Below are positions 45,246 to 54,178 of a DNA stretch of 64,000 nt, piece by piece (within the stretch, counting starts at the first letter, position 1; every line of letters starts with the position of its first letter). The notes under the pieces were generated by a model. The model did not search any database. It had not been told where the DNA came from and worked only from the letters and a program-made list of their open reading frames with translations. Position numbers and translations under genes: made by a program. Source of the DNA: Acinetobacter indicus CIP 110367 (GTDB taxonomy: Bacteria > Pseudomonadota > Gammaproteobacteria > Pseudomonadales > Moraxellaceae); NCBI RefSeq assembly GCF_000488255.1, contig NZ_KI530745.1, positions 124,001 to 188,000 on the forward strand, in the 5' to 3' direction.

Positions 45246-45548
45246 CTAAAAATCTTCCTCAGTGGTATGCGACAAGGTATGCACATAGACTTTTCGAAGC
45301 CCATACGCCACCAGCAGCGGCAAGACAGCGACAATCAGATAACCACTCCAGATATTGGAAAGGTGATAGGCAATAAACATTGCCAGAATCGCGCCGAGCA
45401 CGGTGCCAAACCCCACAATAAACAAGTGTGAACGCTGTTCAAGCTGCTGTTTCAGGTGGTGCAATTGCAGATCTTGCTGCTGATGCGCTCGTTGCAGTAA
45501 GGCAGTACGGAATTGGTGTTTATAGCGTGTTGTTATCGTTCTTTGCAT
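45246..45548 (-). CDS. hypothetical protein with two membrane helices
   Basis: 100 residues. A basic, Gln/His-rich N-terminus (HQQQDLQLHHLKQQLEQ) precedes two membrane segments (LFIVGFGTVLGAILAMFIAYHL and YLIVAVLPLLVAYGL). AAGGA lies before the ATG. Not recognised; direction matches dedA downstream. Confidence 0.6.
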   Translation of the reverse strand: MQRTITTRYKHQFRTALLQRAHQQQDLQLHHLKQQLEQRSHLFIVGFGTVLGAILAMFIAYHLSNIWSGYLIVAVLPLLVAYGLRKVYVHTLSHTTEEDF

Positions 45549-45701
45549 AAGTCAATCCTTGTCTATGGGTGAGAATCTGTACGTCAAAATAAAACTGCAT
45601 TGTTTTTGTTGTGATTTGGAGTTTAGCCTAAGCATGACTGGCTTCTGTTAGTACCAGAGGGTGCTTTGGTATTGAATTGATTCTGGTATGTGAATAGACG
45701 T

Positions 45702-45729
45702 AAAAAAAGCCCTATAAATAGGGCTTTTT
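45702..45729. terminator. trhO terminator (bidirectional)
   Basis: AGCCCTA/TAGGGCT stem (45708-45714 with 45719-45725), flanked by a long A-run and T-run. Confidence 0.85.
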
Positions 45730-45757
45730 GTAAAATTATTTGTACTGGTTTACATTA

Positions 45758-46690
45758 TTACAGACGTTTGCGTTTTGCCGCTGCAATCTGAGATTGACGC
45801 ATACGGAAGCCGACTTTCTGTTTTTCTGTGGTTTTATCAATACAGTATTTACAAGATACGCCGTGTTCATAGCTTGGTTCTGCCACTTCTTCTGGCAGTA
45901 AAGGCCAACCACAGGCATGACACTTGGTATTTTGACCTTCTTCCACACCATGCGTAACCGCAGTACGACCATCAAATACGAAACATTCACCTTCCCACAG
46001 GCTTTCTTCTGCCGGGGTTTCTTCGAGGTATTTCAAAATACCGCCTTTCAGATGATAAACTTCCTGGAAGCCTTCTTGTAGCAATAACGAAGTGGATTTT
46101 TCACAGCGAATCCCACCGGTACAGAACATGGCAATTTTCTTGTCTTTGTGCTGTTCCAGTTCTTTTTTCACATAGTCTGGAAATTCACGGAAGGTTTCAG
46201 TTTGTGGATCAATCGCGCCTTTAAAAGTCCCGGCCTTGTATTCATAGTCATTGCGGGTATCAATTAAAATCACGTCATCACGTGCAATCAGTTCGTTCCA
46301 TTCTTTCGGGTCCAGATAATGGCCGACCAGATCACGTGGTTTGACCTCTACACCCAAAGTCACAATTTCTTTTTTCAGCTTGATTTTCATTTTGCGGAAA
46401 GGCTTGTCGGCGCTGTGCGACTCTTTATATTCCATCGCGGTAAAGCCTTCGTTTAAAAGAAACTGATGCACCTGATCAATGGCTTCGCGGTCGCCCGCCA
46501 CCGTACCATTAATTCCTTCACCCGCCACAATGAGAGTACCACACAGGTTGATGCTGTTTACCAAGTCTAAAAGACGTTGTTGTAGATCCGCAGGATCTTG
46601 AACTTCTTTGAATTGATAAAGTGCGGCAACAACCCAACCAGAGGTCGCTTGCTGTTCTACAGGTGCAAGCTGTTCTACAGTAGCGTTCAT
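45758..46690 (-). CDS. trhO: tRNA uridine(34) hydroxylase TrhO (rhodanese family, YceA)
   Basis: 310 residues. It makes 5-hydroxyuridine at the wobble position of tRNAs with molecular oxygen. An N-terminal acylphosphatase-like domain holds GEGINGTVAGD, and the rhodanese domain has the active cysteine in MFCTGGIRCEKS. The C-terminus adds two Cys pairs (CHACGWPLLPEE, CKYC). ATG 46690 is preferred, with GGAG upstream; an in-frame TTG four codons earlier overlaps that site. Confidence 0.92.
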   Translation of the reverse strand: MNATVEQLAPVEQQATSGWVVAALYQFKEVQDPADLQQRLLDLVNSINLCGTLIVAGEGINGTVAGDREAIDQVHQFLLNEGFTAMEYKESHSADKPFRKMKIKLKKEIVTLGVEVKPRDLVGHYLDPKEWNELIARDDVILIDTRNDYEYKAGTFKGAIDPQTETFREFPDYVKKELEQHKDKKIAMFCTGGIRCEKSTSLLLQEGFQEVYHLKGGILKYLEETPAEESLWEGECFVFDGRTAVTHGVEEGQNTKCHACGWPLLPEEVAEPSYEHGVSCKYCIDKTTEKQKVGFRMRQSQIAAAKRKRL

Positions 46691-46889
46691 GGAGTACTCC
46701 AATGTGATATAAAAAATTTGAGGGGCATATTTTAGCGTGAAAGTGCCCAGATAGCGAGAAATCCAGAACAGAAATATGGTTTTAAATCTGCGATAGAGTC
46801 GGCTATGATGCCTATCCTCGCCTATGATTTTACCAAAAGTAATACGGCCGCATTCAGGCCGGCATTACTGCGCTTTTCTGGAGTATATT

Positions 46890-47381
46890 TTGAGTACGGA
46901 TCGTCGAATCGCCTCATTGACCCCGTGTGCAGGCCGCTGCTCTACGGTATTTGGTGATTCAGTGTGTCGTGGTTGTCGTCGTTTTAATCATGAAGTGATA
47001 CGCTGGAATGGCTATACCCCCGAACAGCAAACGGCTGTCTGGCAGCGTCTGGATGCCCAGCTGGACCAGATTCTGGTACCAATGTTGCCATTTGCCCGCT
47101 TGCCGCAGGTAGAGCATTTTGTCCTGTCAAAGCGGGTGCGTTTACGTCCCGATGCCAGCGCAGGCCGCAAGTTATATCATGCGCTCAAATTATGTGAAAA
47201 AAACAAGCATCTGGCCGATGATAGTGGTCTTGGTGTTCAGGCCGCGCAGGTTAAACCACTGTGGCAGGAATTTGAGCGTCGGGTACTGGCACTGGCGACT
47301 GCGAGTTATGACCTGGCATTTTTACGTGCCGATGGCATTAGCCAGCATTTATTAAAAGTCAGTCTGGAAGAGGATGACTAG
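46890..47381 (+). CDS. DUF1289 domain protein
   Basis: 163 residues from TTG 46890, which has GGAG six bases upstream. An in-frame ATG at 46824 would add 22 residues without similarity and has no ribosome site. The DUF1289 zinc-type motif is seen: LTPCAGRCSTVFGDSVCRGC, then RRFNHEVIRWNGYTPEQ. The rest is helical and longer than in most DUF1289 proteins. Function unknown, probably a small Fe-S or zinc protein. Confidence 0.75.
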   Translation: MSTDRRIASLTPCAGRCSTVFGDSVCRGCRRFNHEVIRWNGYTPEQQTAVWQRLDAQLDQILVPMLPFARLPQVEHFVLSKRVRLRPDASAGRKLYHALKLCEKNKHLADDSGLGVQAAQVKPLWQEFERRVLALATASYDLAFLRADGISQHLLKVSLEEDD

Positions 47382-47427
47382 TTTTTCATCCTAAGGTTTA
47401 AGCAAGAGTAGCGCAGGAGTACCACAG

Positions 47428-48048
47428 ATGATCAATATGGCTGAATATCTGTTGTACTGTCTGGCGGTGGTGATCATGATTGCCACCCCAGGCCCGGTGA
47501 TGATGCTGGTGATTGATGCCGGACTCAAAGGTGGTTACCGGCGGGCGTTTCAGACCATTGTCGGGACTAATTTAGCTTCTTTGCTGTTAATTGCCTGCTC
47601 GGTGCTGATTTTAAAAGGCATCTTCAATATTCAGGCCTTCTGGCTGGATTTAATTAAGCTGCTAGGCTGTGTCTATATTGCCTATTTGGGGGTGGACATT
47701 CTCAAGGAAAGCCGGGCAGCGGCCGGACCGAAACAGGAGACGGCCAGCGCTGTAGGCGGATTTCGGCAGGGTTTTCTGGTCGGGATTTCCAATCCGAAAG
47801 ATATTCTGTTTTTTAGTGCCTTTTTCCCGCAATTTATTCAGGTCACCGATCATTTTAATAACAGCTTAATCCTGCTGACCGCCAGCTGGATTGTACTGGA
47901 TTTTCTGACTTTGTCTTTGTTGTATTTGGGTTTTTACCGTTTAACGCTGTCACGCGGTTATCGGCCGGTACTGGCGCTGTGTGGTGCTCTTTTAATTCTG
48001 ATTGCGCTGTATGGACTAATCAGCACAGCAGGGCAGTATCTGTTTTAA
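47428..48048 (+). CDS. LysE/RhtB family amino acid exporter
   Basis: 206 residues with about six membrane segments. The family start is seen in VVIMIATPGPVMMLVIDAGLKGG, followed by GVDILKESRAA and FLVGISNPKDILFFSAFFPQFI. RhtB-type proteins export amino acids such as threonine or homoserine; the substrate here is unknown. AGGAG precedes the ATG. It ends at a bidirectional terminator shared with panD. Confidence 0.88.
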   Translation: MINMAEYLLYCLAVVIMIATPGPVMMLVIDAGLKGGYRRAFQTIVGTNLASLLLIACSVLILKGIFNIQAFWLDLIKLLGCVYIAYLGVDILKESRAAAGPKQETASAVGGFRQGFLVGISNPKDILFFSAFFPQFIQVTDHFNNSLILLTASWIVLDFLTLSLLYLGFYRLTLSRGYRPVLALCGALLILIALYGLISTAGQYLF

Positions 48049-48071
48049 GTAACCCATGACTTATATTTCTG

Positions 48072-48103
48072 CCATAAAAAAGCCCGCAATGTGCGGGCTT
48101 TTT
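48072..48103. terminator. bidirectional terminator between LysE gene and panD
   Basis: AGCCCGC/GCGGGCT stem (48081-48087 with 48093-48099), A-run before and T-run after. Confidence 0.9.
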
Positions 48104-48122
48104 CGTATGATGATCTTAGGTC

Positions 48123-48503
48123 TTAAGCGACTTGTACCGGAATACAGTTAGCGGTGTGGCTCACGGTGTTGTCCGGGTTGGCATATACCAGGCGTGGTTT
48201 ATGCGCATTGGCTTCTACTTCAGTGAAATCACCGAAAGTCGCAATAATGATGATATCGCCGACATCTGCCTGATGTGCTGCGCCACCATTGACTGAAATG
48301 ATGCCTGAATTGTCTTCACCACGAATCGCATAAGTGGTAAAGCGTTTGCCATTGGTTACGTTCCAGACGTGAATTTCTTCGTATTCGCGAATGCCAGCTA
48401 AATCCATAAGTTTGCCATCAATTGCACATGAACCTTCATAATGAAGTTCCGCATGTGTCACGAAAGCACGGTGAATTTTGCATTTTAATAAACGAGATAG
48501 CAT
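48123..48503 (-). CDS. panD: aspartate 1-decarboxylase
   Basis: 126 residues, normal length. It makes beta-alanine for pantothenate and CoA. The self-cleavage site G24-S25 in HYEGSCAID yields the pyruvoyl group. K9 in LKCKIHRA and the NGGAAH block are conserved. It stands alone between terminator and a short gap to pth. Confidence 0.95.
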   Translation of the reverse strand: MLSRLLKCKIHRAFVTHAELHYEGSCAIDGKLMDLAGIREYEEIHVWNVTNGKRFTTYAIRGEDNSGIISVNGGAAHQADVGDIIIIATFGDFTEVEANAHKPRLVYANPDNTVSHTANCIPVQVA

Positions 48504-48637
48504 GGCTAGCGTCTCCTTAGTGGACCTAAGATCTTTATCTTATGGTTGAATCAATCACTGCGACCGAATCAGCCGACGAGCGCATTTTGCGCCCAATTTT
48601 GCCAGATGGCAAGCAGGATTGTTCAACAATTATTAGG

Positions 48638-49222
48638 TTATTCGTTGGGTTTATAGGCATTGATCTGGTTCATGGCTTGCTGAATCTCACCATTGACCAG
48701 TAATTTCATGCGAGACAGCGCGTGGCTGAGAGCATCATCCATCAAGCCTTGTTCCTGGCTTGGGGCTTTGCTGAGCACATGACCGGAAACACGTTCTTTA
48801 GACCCCGGATGACCAATACCAATGCGTAAACGGTGGAAATTTGGACCGGTGTGCGGAACGATGTCACGTAAACCATTATGACCACCATGACCGCCGCCAG
48901 TTTTCAGGCGAATAATCCCCGGATTCATATCCAGTTCATCATGGGCAATCAGCATGGCTTCAGGGGCGATTTGATAGAATTTGGCGAAGGGCACAACACT
49001 TTGACCGGAACGGTTCATAAAGGTTGTTGGTAATAGCAGACGAACGTCCTGACCTTCAATATTACCGCGACCGCTGATGCCTTTGAATTTCGGATCAGCT
49101 TTTAAAGAGATGCCATATTGATCTGCAAGGCGTTCAACAAACCAGAAGCCTGCATTATGGCGGGTTTGGGCATACTCAGCACCTGGGTTGCCCAAACCAA
49201 CAATCAGTGAAATATTTGACAC
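48638..49222 (-). CDS. pth: peptidyl-tRNA hydrolase
   Basis: 194 residues. It releases peptides from prematurely dropped tRNAs. The catalytic His lies in RHNAGFWFVE and the conserved Asp in AHDELDMNPG; TTFMNRSGQSV and GGGHGGHNGLRDI bind the substrate. It follows rplY by 19 bp in the conserved prs-rplY-pth order. Confidence 0.96.
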   Translation of the reverse strand: MSNISLIVGLGNPGAEYAQTRHNAGFWFVERLADQYGISLKADPKFKGISGRGNIEGQDVRLLLPTTFMNRSGQSVVPFAKFYQIAPEAMLIAHDELDMNPGIIRLKTGGGHGGHNGLRDIVPHTGPNFHRLRIGIGHPGSKERVSGHVLSKAPSQEQGLMDDALSHALSRMKLLVNGEIQQAMNQINAYKPNE

Positions 49223-49241
49223 TAATTTACACCATTAACAC

Positions 49242-49538
49242 TTATGCGCGTTTGAAGTCAGCGTGCATTGGTGTGTTTTTAGCAGGGTGACGTTGTAACG
49301 CTTGGATTTTCACGTTTTCAACTTTGTCGCCTACTTTGATTTCTACAACTTCTTCAAAGAAAGCATTGCTTTCTAAAGCTTTTACAAGCTCACGAAGTTC
49401 TAAAGTTACTGCTACTGGCTCAGCGTCGCCACCATAAATGATAGCTGGAACTTGAGCAGCGTGACGAAGGCGGCGGCTCGCACCTTTCCCTTGGTTAGCT
49501 GCTTCACGCGCTTGAGCGTTTAATACGAAGTTTGCCAT
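49242..49538 (-). CDS. rplY: 50S ribosomal protein L25
   Basis: 98 residues, the short (E. coli-like) L25 without the C-terminal TL5 domain. It binds 5S rRNA. It starts [20 protein letters not shown] and has the family block [18 protein letters not shown] 49538 is chosen, with AGGA eight bases before it; an ATG nine bases upstream leaves no room for a ribosome site. Confidence 0.94.
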   Translation of the reverse strand: MANFVLNAQAREAANQGKGASRRLRHAAQVPAIIYGGDAEPVAVTLELRELVKALESNAFFEEVVEIKVGDKVENVKIQALQRHPAKNTPMHADFKRA

Positions 49539-49594
49539 GATAGACATCCTATTTCAGGTTAAATAAACCAGACCTGCGACCGATCTGGTGATAG

Positions 49595-49620
49595 AAAGCC
49601 CTGCATAAAGCAGGGCTTTT
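49595..49620 (-). terminator. hairpin between prs and rplY
   Basis: GCCCTGC/GCAGGGC stem (49598-49604 with 49610-49616) in A/T-rich flanks. With only a short T-run on the minus strand, it may be a partial terminator inside the operon. Confidence 0.6.
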
Positions 49621-49637
49621 GAAAATTTAGCGCACTA

Positions 49638-50591
49638 TTATAGATAAGAATCGAACATTGCGCTAATAGATTCTTCGTTGTTAATACGACGAATTGTTTC
49701 AGCAACCATGCTTGCGACTGAAACCTGACGAATCTTGCCAAGGTTTTGAGCTTCTTCTGACAATGGAATGGTGTCAGTAACAACCAGTTCATCAATCACA
49801 GAATTCTTTAAGTTCTCAATCGCTTTACCAGACAGCACCGGGTGAGTAGCATAAGCAACCACTTTACGCGCACCAAAAGTTTTGAGTGCATCTGCTGCTT
49901 TACACAGGGTACCTGCGGTATCGACCATGTCATCCACGATGACGCAGTCACGATCTTTCACATCACCAATCAAATGCATCACTTGTGATTCATTGGCTTT
50001 TTGACGACGTTTATCAATGATCGCAAGGTCGATATCACCCATTTGCTTGGCAACAGCACGGGCACGTACGACACCACCCACGTCAGGTGAAACCACCATC
50101 AGGTTGTCGTGTGACTGCTGGCGTAAGTCAGCAAGCAGCGCTGGTGTACCGTAAATGTTGTCTACAGGAATATCGAAGAAACCTTGAATCTGGTCAGCGT
50201 GCAGGTCAATCATCACCACGCGGTCAATACCGACAGTGGTCAACATATCTGCAACCACTTTTGCAGTAATTGGCACACGGCTTGAACGAGGACGACGATC
50301 TTGACGGGCATAACCGAAATAAGGAATCACGGCAGTGATACGGCCAGCACTTGCACGACGCAATGCATCTGCCATCACCAGGATTTCCATCAGGTTATCA
50401 TTGGTTGGGGCACAAGTAGGCTGAACGATGAAAACGTCTTTACCACGTACATTCTCGGTAATTTCTACAGCAATTTCACCGTCAGAAAATTGACCGACTG
50501 AGGCAGCACCTAAAGGAATGTGAAGATGGCTTACGACTTTTTGGGCGAATTGTGGATGCGCAGTTCCACTAAAAACGACAAGATTGGGCAT
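49638..50591 (-). CDS. prs: ribose-phosphate pyrophosphokinase
   Basis: 317 residues. It makes PRPP for nucleotide, His and Trp synthesis. It starts [16 protein letters not shown]; the active-site loops are [16 protein letters not shown] and the PRPP motif [14 protein letters not shown]. In-frame sequence upstream of 50591 belongs to the tRNA leader region and is not coding. It lies 37 bp after the last tRNA-Gln, the conserved Acinetobacter order. Confidence 0.96.
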   Translation of the reverse strand: MPNLVVFSGTAHPQFAQKVVSHLHIPLGAASVGQFSDGEIAVEITENVRGKDVFIVQPTCAPTNDNLMEILVMADALRRASAGRITAVIPYFGYARQDRRPRSSRVPITAKVVADMLTTVGIDRVVMIDLHADQIQGFFDIPVDNIYGTPALLADLRQQSHDNLMVVSPDVGGVVRARAVAKQMGDIDLAIIDKRRQKANESQVMHLIGDVKDRDCVIVDDMVDTAGTLCKAADALKTFGARKVVAYATHPVLSGKAIENLKNSVIDELVVTDTIPLSEEAQNLGKIRQVSVASMVAETIRRINNEESISAMFDSYL

Positions 50592-50627
50592 GAAGCACCC
50601 TTGGCGGTTGGAATGTATGGAAATAGA

Positions 50628-50702
50628 TGGCAGGGGTAGCTGGATTCGAACCAACGAATGGCGGGATCAAAACCCGCTGCCTTACCACTTGGCGATACCC
50701 CT
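50628..50702 (-). tRNA. tRNA-Gln (TTG), third in the transcript
   Basis: 75 nt including an encoded CCA. Acceptor AGGGGTA/TACCCCT; anticodon loop TTTTGAT gives anticodon TTG; T-loop TTCGAAT. Identical in the body to the copy at 50794-50868. Confidence 0.95.
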
Positions 50703-50793
50703 AATGCGGCAGAACTTTAATATTTTTGCTGGTCGATGTCAAGGTAAATTAACAGCAGAACAGCAAACCAATGCTCTGTCTTTTTCGAGAAAA

Positions 50794-50868
50794 TGGCAGG
50801 GGTAGCTGGATTCGAACCAACGAATGGCGGGATCAAAACCCGCTGCCTTACCACTTGGCGATACCCCT
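50794..50868 (-). tRNA. tRNA-Gln (TTG), second in the transcript
   Basis: 75 nt with CCA, same structure and anticodon TTG. It is separated from the next copy downstream by 91 bp and from the one upstream by 19 bp. Confidence 0.95.
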
Positions 50869-50887
50869 AAATTTGATGACTGTAAGA

Positions 50888-50962
50888 TGGCAGGGGTAGC
50901 TGGATTCGAACCAACGGATGGCGGGATCAAAACCCGCTGCCTTACCACTTGGCGATACCCCT
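50888..50962 (-). tRNA. tRNA-Gln (TTG), first in the transcript
   Basis: 75 nt with CCA. It differs from the other two copies by one base in the variable region (50927 area, CATCC instead of CATTC). Its first two bases are the last two bases of the ispE stop codon. Confidence 0.95.
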
Positions 50963-51791
50963 ATTCAACTTTGAAATGAATTAATGGTGATTCGGCTAAA
51001 CTGTGGACCAGATAAGCTTTACATGGTGCCTGAGCCAGAATCTCATCAATCTTCATTTCTGAAGTCACTTCAATAAAAACACAGGCACCTGTACCTGTAA
51101 GCTTGGCAACTCCGAACTGATCCAGATATTGCATGGCTTCATCGACTTCAGGATATAAGGCTCTGGCCAGTGGCTCAAAGTTGTTTCCGAAATCAGATGG
51201 CTTCAACTGATAGGCGCAAAATTTAGATGGCTTCGTATCTCTTGTCAACGTTTTTTGTGAAAAAAGCAGTTGAGTGCTGATAAAACAGTCAGGTTTTAGC
51301 ACTATGTACTGTTTTTGTTCTAAGTCTATGAATGTTAAGTGTTCACCAATACCTTCTGCCCAGGCATTGCGGCCATGGACAAAAATCGGCACATCGGCGC
51401 CCAGTTGCACCCCTAAATCGGCCAGCTGCTCAGAATTGAGTCCACATTGCCACAGTTGGTTCAGCACAATGAGGGTGGTGGCGGCATTGGATGAGCCACC
51501 ACCAAGTCCGGCACCCATAGGAATCTGTTTGTCCAGCCGGATTTGTAAACCGGTCGGCGCTTGGGCAAAAGGTTTTAAGATCTGCGCCGCCCGATAAATC
51601 AGGTTCTGTTCCAGATCGACTGAATTTAAACCGTCGATCTGAATCTCGGCTGTATCCAATGGCTCAAATTCAAGCCAGTCGTAGAGATCGATCAGCTGGA
51701 AAATGCTTTGCAGTTCATGATAGCCATTTTCACGGCGGCCAGTAATATGCAAAAACAGGTTCAGTTTGGCAGGTGAGGGAACACGAATCAT
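50961..51791 (-). CDS. ispE: 4-(cytidine 5'-diphospho)-2-C-methyl-D-erythritol kinase
   Basis: 276 residues, a GHMP kinase of the non-mevalonate isoprenoid pathway. It starts SPAKLNLFLHITGRRENGYHEL; the ATP loop is PMGAGLGGGSSNAATTL and the C-terminal GHMP motif is LTGTGACVF. Length is normal. The TAG stop at 50961-50963 overlaps the 5' end of the first tRNA-Gln by two bases. lolB lies 12 bp upstream in the same direction. Confidence 0.94.
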   Translation of the reverse strand: MIRVPSPAKLNLFLHITGRRENGYHELQSIFQLIDLYDWLEFEPLDTAEIQIDGLNSVDLEQNLIYRAAQILKPFAQAPTGLQIRLDKQIPMGAGLGGGSSNAATTLIVLNQLWQCGLNSEQLADLGVQLGADVPIFVHGRNAWAEGIGEHLTFIDLEQKQYIVLKPDCFISTQLLFSQKTLTRDTKPSKFCAYQLKPSDFGNNFEPLARALYPEVDEAMQYLDQFGVAKLTGTGACVFIEVTSEMKIDEILAQAPCKAYLVHSLAESPLIHFKVE

Positions 51792-51803
51792 GACAGCACA
51801 AAA

Positions 51804-52382
51804 TTAACGGTTTTGGATCACCATTGTAATACGGTTCTCCTGACCGGATTCAAATGTTTGCTTTAAAATTAAACGGTTTGGCAAACGCGCCTGTTCGTTA
51901 TAGCTTAAATCAACGGTCCAGCCATCTTCTAGAAACTGGGTTGGACGACGCTGGCTATCGTAAGCGACTTTGGCCTGTGTAGTGGCCGGACGTGCTTGCA
52001 CCCAGTCAATGATATGACTGATTGGCGCTTGCCAGCCGGTGGCCCGCTGCAGCAGTTCTTCGGCTGTTGCTGCCTGAATAGTGCCGGTTTTGGCGCTATT
52101 CAGTGTGACTTGTCCCGGCTGGCCGGAAATCTGTGTTTTACCGACGCCTAAAATGCCGCTTAGTTCAATATCAAACTGTTCCTGCTGTTGCAGCCAGTTA
52201 AAAAAGGCGCTGCCTGACTGCTGTGGTGTGCGTACCCCGATTTTTCCTTGCAGATGAAACTGATTTTCTGCCTCAACCATTGGGCTTGCGGGTGTTTGCG
52301 GTTGGGTGAACTGCTGACAACCACCCAGCACCAGGGTGCTGACCGTGACAAGACTAAGACTGAGTTTGGAAATAAGTTGCAT
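51804..52382 (-). CDS. lolB: outer-membrane lipoprotein LolB
   Basis: 192 residues, the outer-membrane acceptor of lipoproteins from LolA. Lipobox LGGC near residue 21 in LVLGGCQQF. Family blocks: FHLQGKIGVRTPQQSGSAFF, AEELLQRATGWQAPISHI, FLEDGWTVDL. It sits between the TPR gene and ispE, the usual lolB-ispE pairing. Confidence 0.9.
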   Translation of the reverse strand: MQLISKLSLSLVTVSTLVLGGCQQFTQPQTPASPMVEAENQFHLQGKIGVRTPQQSGSAFFNWLQQQEQFDIELSGILGVGKTQISGQPGQVTLNSAKTGTIQAATAEELLQRATGWQAPISHIIDWVQARPATTQAKVAYDSQRRPTQFLEDGWTVDLSYNEQARLPNRLILKQTFESGQENRITMVIQNR

Positions 52383-52387
52383 GCGTA

Positions 52388-54115
52388 TTAACTCTGAGGG
52401 CTGTGTTGCGGTAACAATAACGAATGAAGCTGTTCTAATTGCGGATCATTTGGATATTTTTGTTGGAGTTGTTGTAAAACTTGACTAAATTTTGTCAAAT
52501 TGCCCTGCATATACAGCGCCTTGGCATAACGGACCCCAATTTTGACTGTTGCACTTAAGGCAAAAGCCTTTTCCAGCACCTGGGCAGAGGTGTCAAAATC
52601 ATTTTGCAGATAGCTGATCAGGCCTAAAGTATCCAGAATTGAGGCCTGTTCCGGGGCGAATTCCAGTGCCTGTTCCACATACTGGCGTGCTTCATCCAGC
52701 CGGCGGTTTTGCAGCGCCAGGGTATAGGCATAGGCATTTAAATAAGTCGGACTGTTCGGCTCGACCTGTAACAGCTTTTTCAGTAAACGATCCAGTTTGT
52801 CTTTGTCCTGATAAGGGTCTAGCAGCAACACTTCTGAATACAGCAGTTCCGGATCATCGGGTAAATTGCGGATGGCTTCATCCAGCAGTCTTAAGGCGGC
52901 AGTCTTGTTGTTCATGCGCTTTAGAATTTCCGCCTGAGCCTGATATAAAAAACTGGCATGCTGCGGATAATTGACCCGTTCCTGGGTTAAAAAGCGTAAG
53001 GCTTCATGCTGGCGGCTTTGCTGGCTATAAATATTGATCATGCTGCGCCGCGAAACGGTATACAGGCTGCCATCGACCAGACGGTAATAGGCTTTGGCGG
53101 TTTCAAAATGCTGTTTACGCTCGGCATTGACCGCCAGATAGTAATAGGCTTCATTTTGATACTGGTTGGAATAACGCAACTCGACCAGATATTTCTCGGC
53201 CTTTTCATACTGCTTCAAGTCAATACTGGTCAGACCAGCCAGAAACAGGGCTTCATCTTCCTTTGGCCATTTTTCCAGCATCGCTTCCAGTTTGGTCAGG
53301 GCCAATTCCGGCTGATTGGTTTTTAACAGATATTTGGCTTCAGCCAGACGTACTTCCAGATTGTTTTTATGTTTGCGGCTGGATTTGGCATACCATTCCT
53401 GGGCAGCTTTCGAGTCTTGCAGCGCACTTAGCAGGCTGGCTTTGAGCAGGATATAACCGGTCACTTTCGGACGTTTGCGTAGCACCCGGTTGACCGTTTC
53501 CAGCGCTTCTTCTAACTGGCCATTCTGGGCTTTTAAACCGGCAATCAGAATCAGAATTGAGGGATTATCTTTTTCTTTGCTGGTGCGTAGTGCCTGAATC
53601 AGAAACTCACGATCTTCTGGCGACTCCGGGGCAATACCGGCCAGAATCTGTTCTAAATCGGCAGTGGCATCAATGGCCAGAATCTTGTCCAGGGTTTCAG
53701 CGGCCAGGTCATATTCATGCGCTTTCAGGGCAATATGCGCCAGATAAAACAGGGCTGGAACATCTTCCGGTTCCTGAATCACCCAGTGGGTGGCAATGTC
53801 CAAAGCTGCATTTAAGTCATTGTGTTCCAGTGCAATATTCAGTGCGCGCTGTTTAATACTGGTTGAATTACTTTTAATTGCCAGTACAGTATAGTTATGT
53901 AAGGCGGTGGCCACGTCATTTGAGGCGAGGGCAAATTCCGCCACCATGCTTTGTTTTATGGCATTCAGATTTGTAGGTGCATGGAAAAAATCTCCAGATG
54001 CTCTAATATGAGCACTAGAAGCCATGCTACCCACGAGTAAGATTGTGGTAGAATATTGCTTAATTGTCGCGCCGCTAAGCCGGCTGGTTGTTTGACGCAA
54101 TTTTTCTTGATCCAA
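52388..54115 (-). CDS. tetratricopeptide repeat protein, exported
   Basis: 575 residues. An N-terminal hydrophobic segment (STTILLVGSMASSAHIRA) looks like a signal peptide. The rest is a chain of TPR helices, e.g. ALEHNDLNAALDIATHWV, LDKILAIDATADLE, QYEKAEKYLVELRYSNQ, DEARQYVEQALEFAPEQ. The start is uncertain: the TTG at 54115 is the longest, with no clear ribosome site, and a later TTG or ATG is possible. It lies just upstream of lolB, so a role in envelope assembly is plausible by context only. Divergent from hemA. Confidence 0.78.
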   Translation of the reverse strand: MDQEKLRQTTSRLSGATIKQYSTTILLVGSMASSAHIRASGDFFHAPTNLNAIKQSMVAEFALASNDVATALHNYTVLAIKSNSTSIKQRALNIALEHNDLNAALDIATHWVIQEPEDVPALFYLAHIALKAHEYDLAAETLDKILAIDATADLEQILAGIAPESPEDREFLIQALRTSKEKDNPSILILIAGLKAQNGQLEEALETVNRVLRKRPKVTGYILLKASLLSALQDSKAAQEWYAKSSRKHKNNLEVRLAEAKYLLKTNQPELALTKLEAMLEKWPKEDEALFLAGLTSIDLKQYEKAEKYLVELRYSNQYQNEAYYYLAVNAERKQHFETAKAYYRLVDGSLYTVSRRSMINIYSQQSRQHEALRFLTQERVNYPQHASFLYQAQAEILKRMNNKTAALRLLDEAIRNLPDDPELLYSEVLLLDPYQDKDKLDRLLKKLLQVEPNSPTYLNAYAYTLALQNRRLDEARQYVEQALEFAPEQASILDTLGLISYLQNDFDTSAQVLEKAFALSATVKIGVRYAKALYMQGNLTKFSQVLQQLQQKYPNDPQLEQLHSLLLPQHSPQS

Positions 54116-54178
54116 GTAATGCTTTTTATGACACCGTTATTGCACAATAGCATAAATTTAGCGAAATGATGATCTGAT

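Noticed and set aside
50739..50948. A 69-residue frame on the minus strand between tRNA-Gln copies
   Set aside because: It runs through two tRNA genes; the apparent protein is translated tRNA sequence.
50628..50962. tRNA-Gln cluster as an integration site
   Set aside because: No integrase, no att duplication and only housekeeping genes on both sides.
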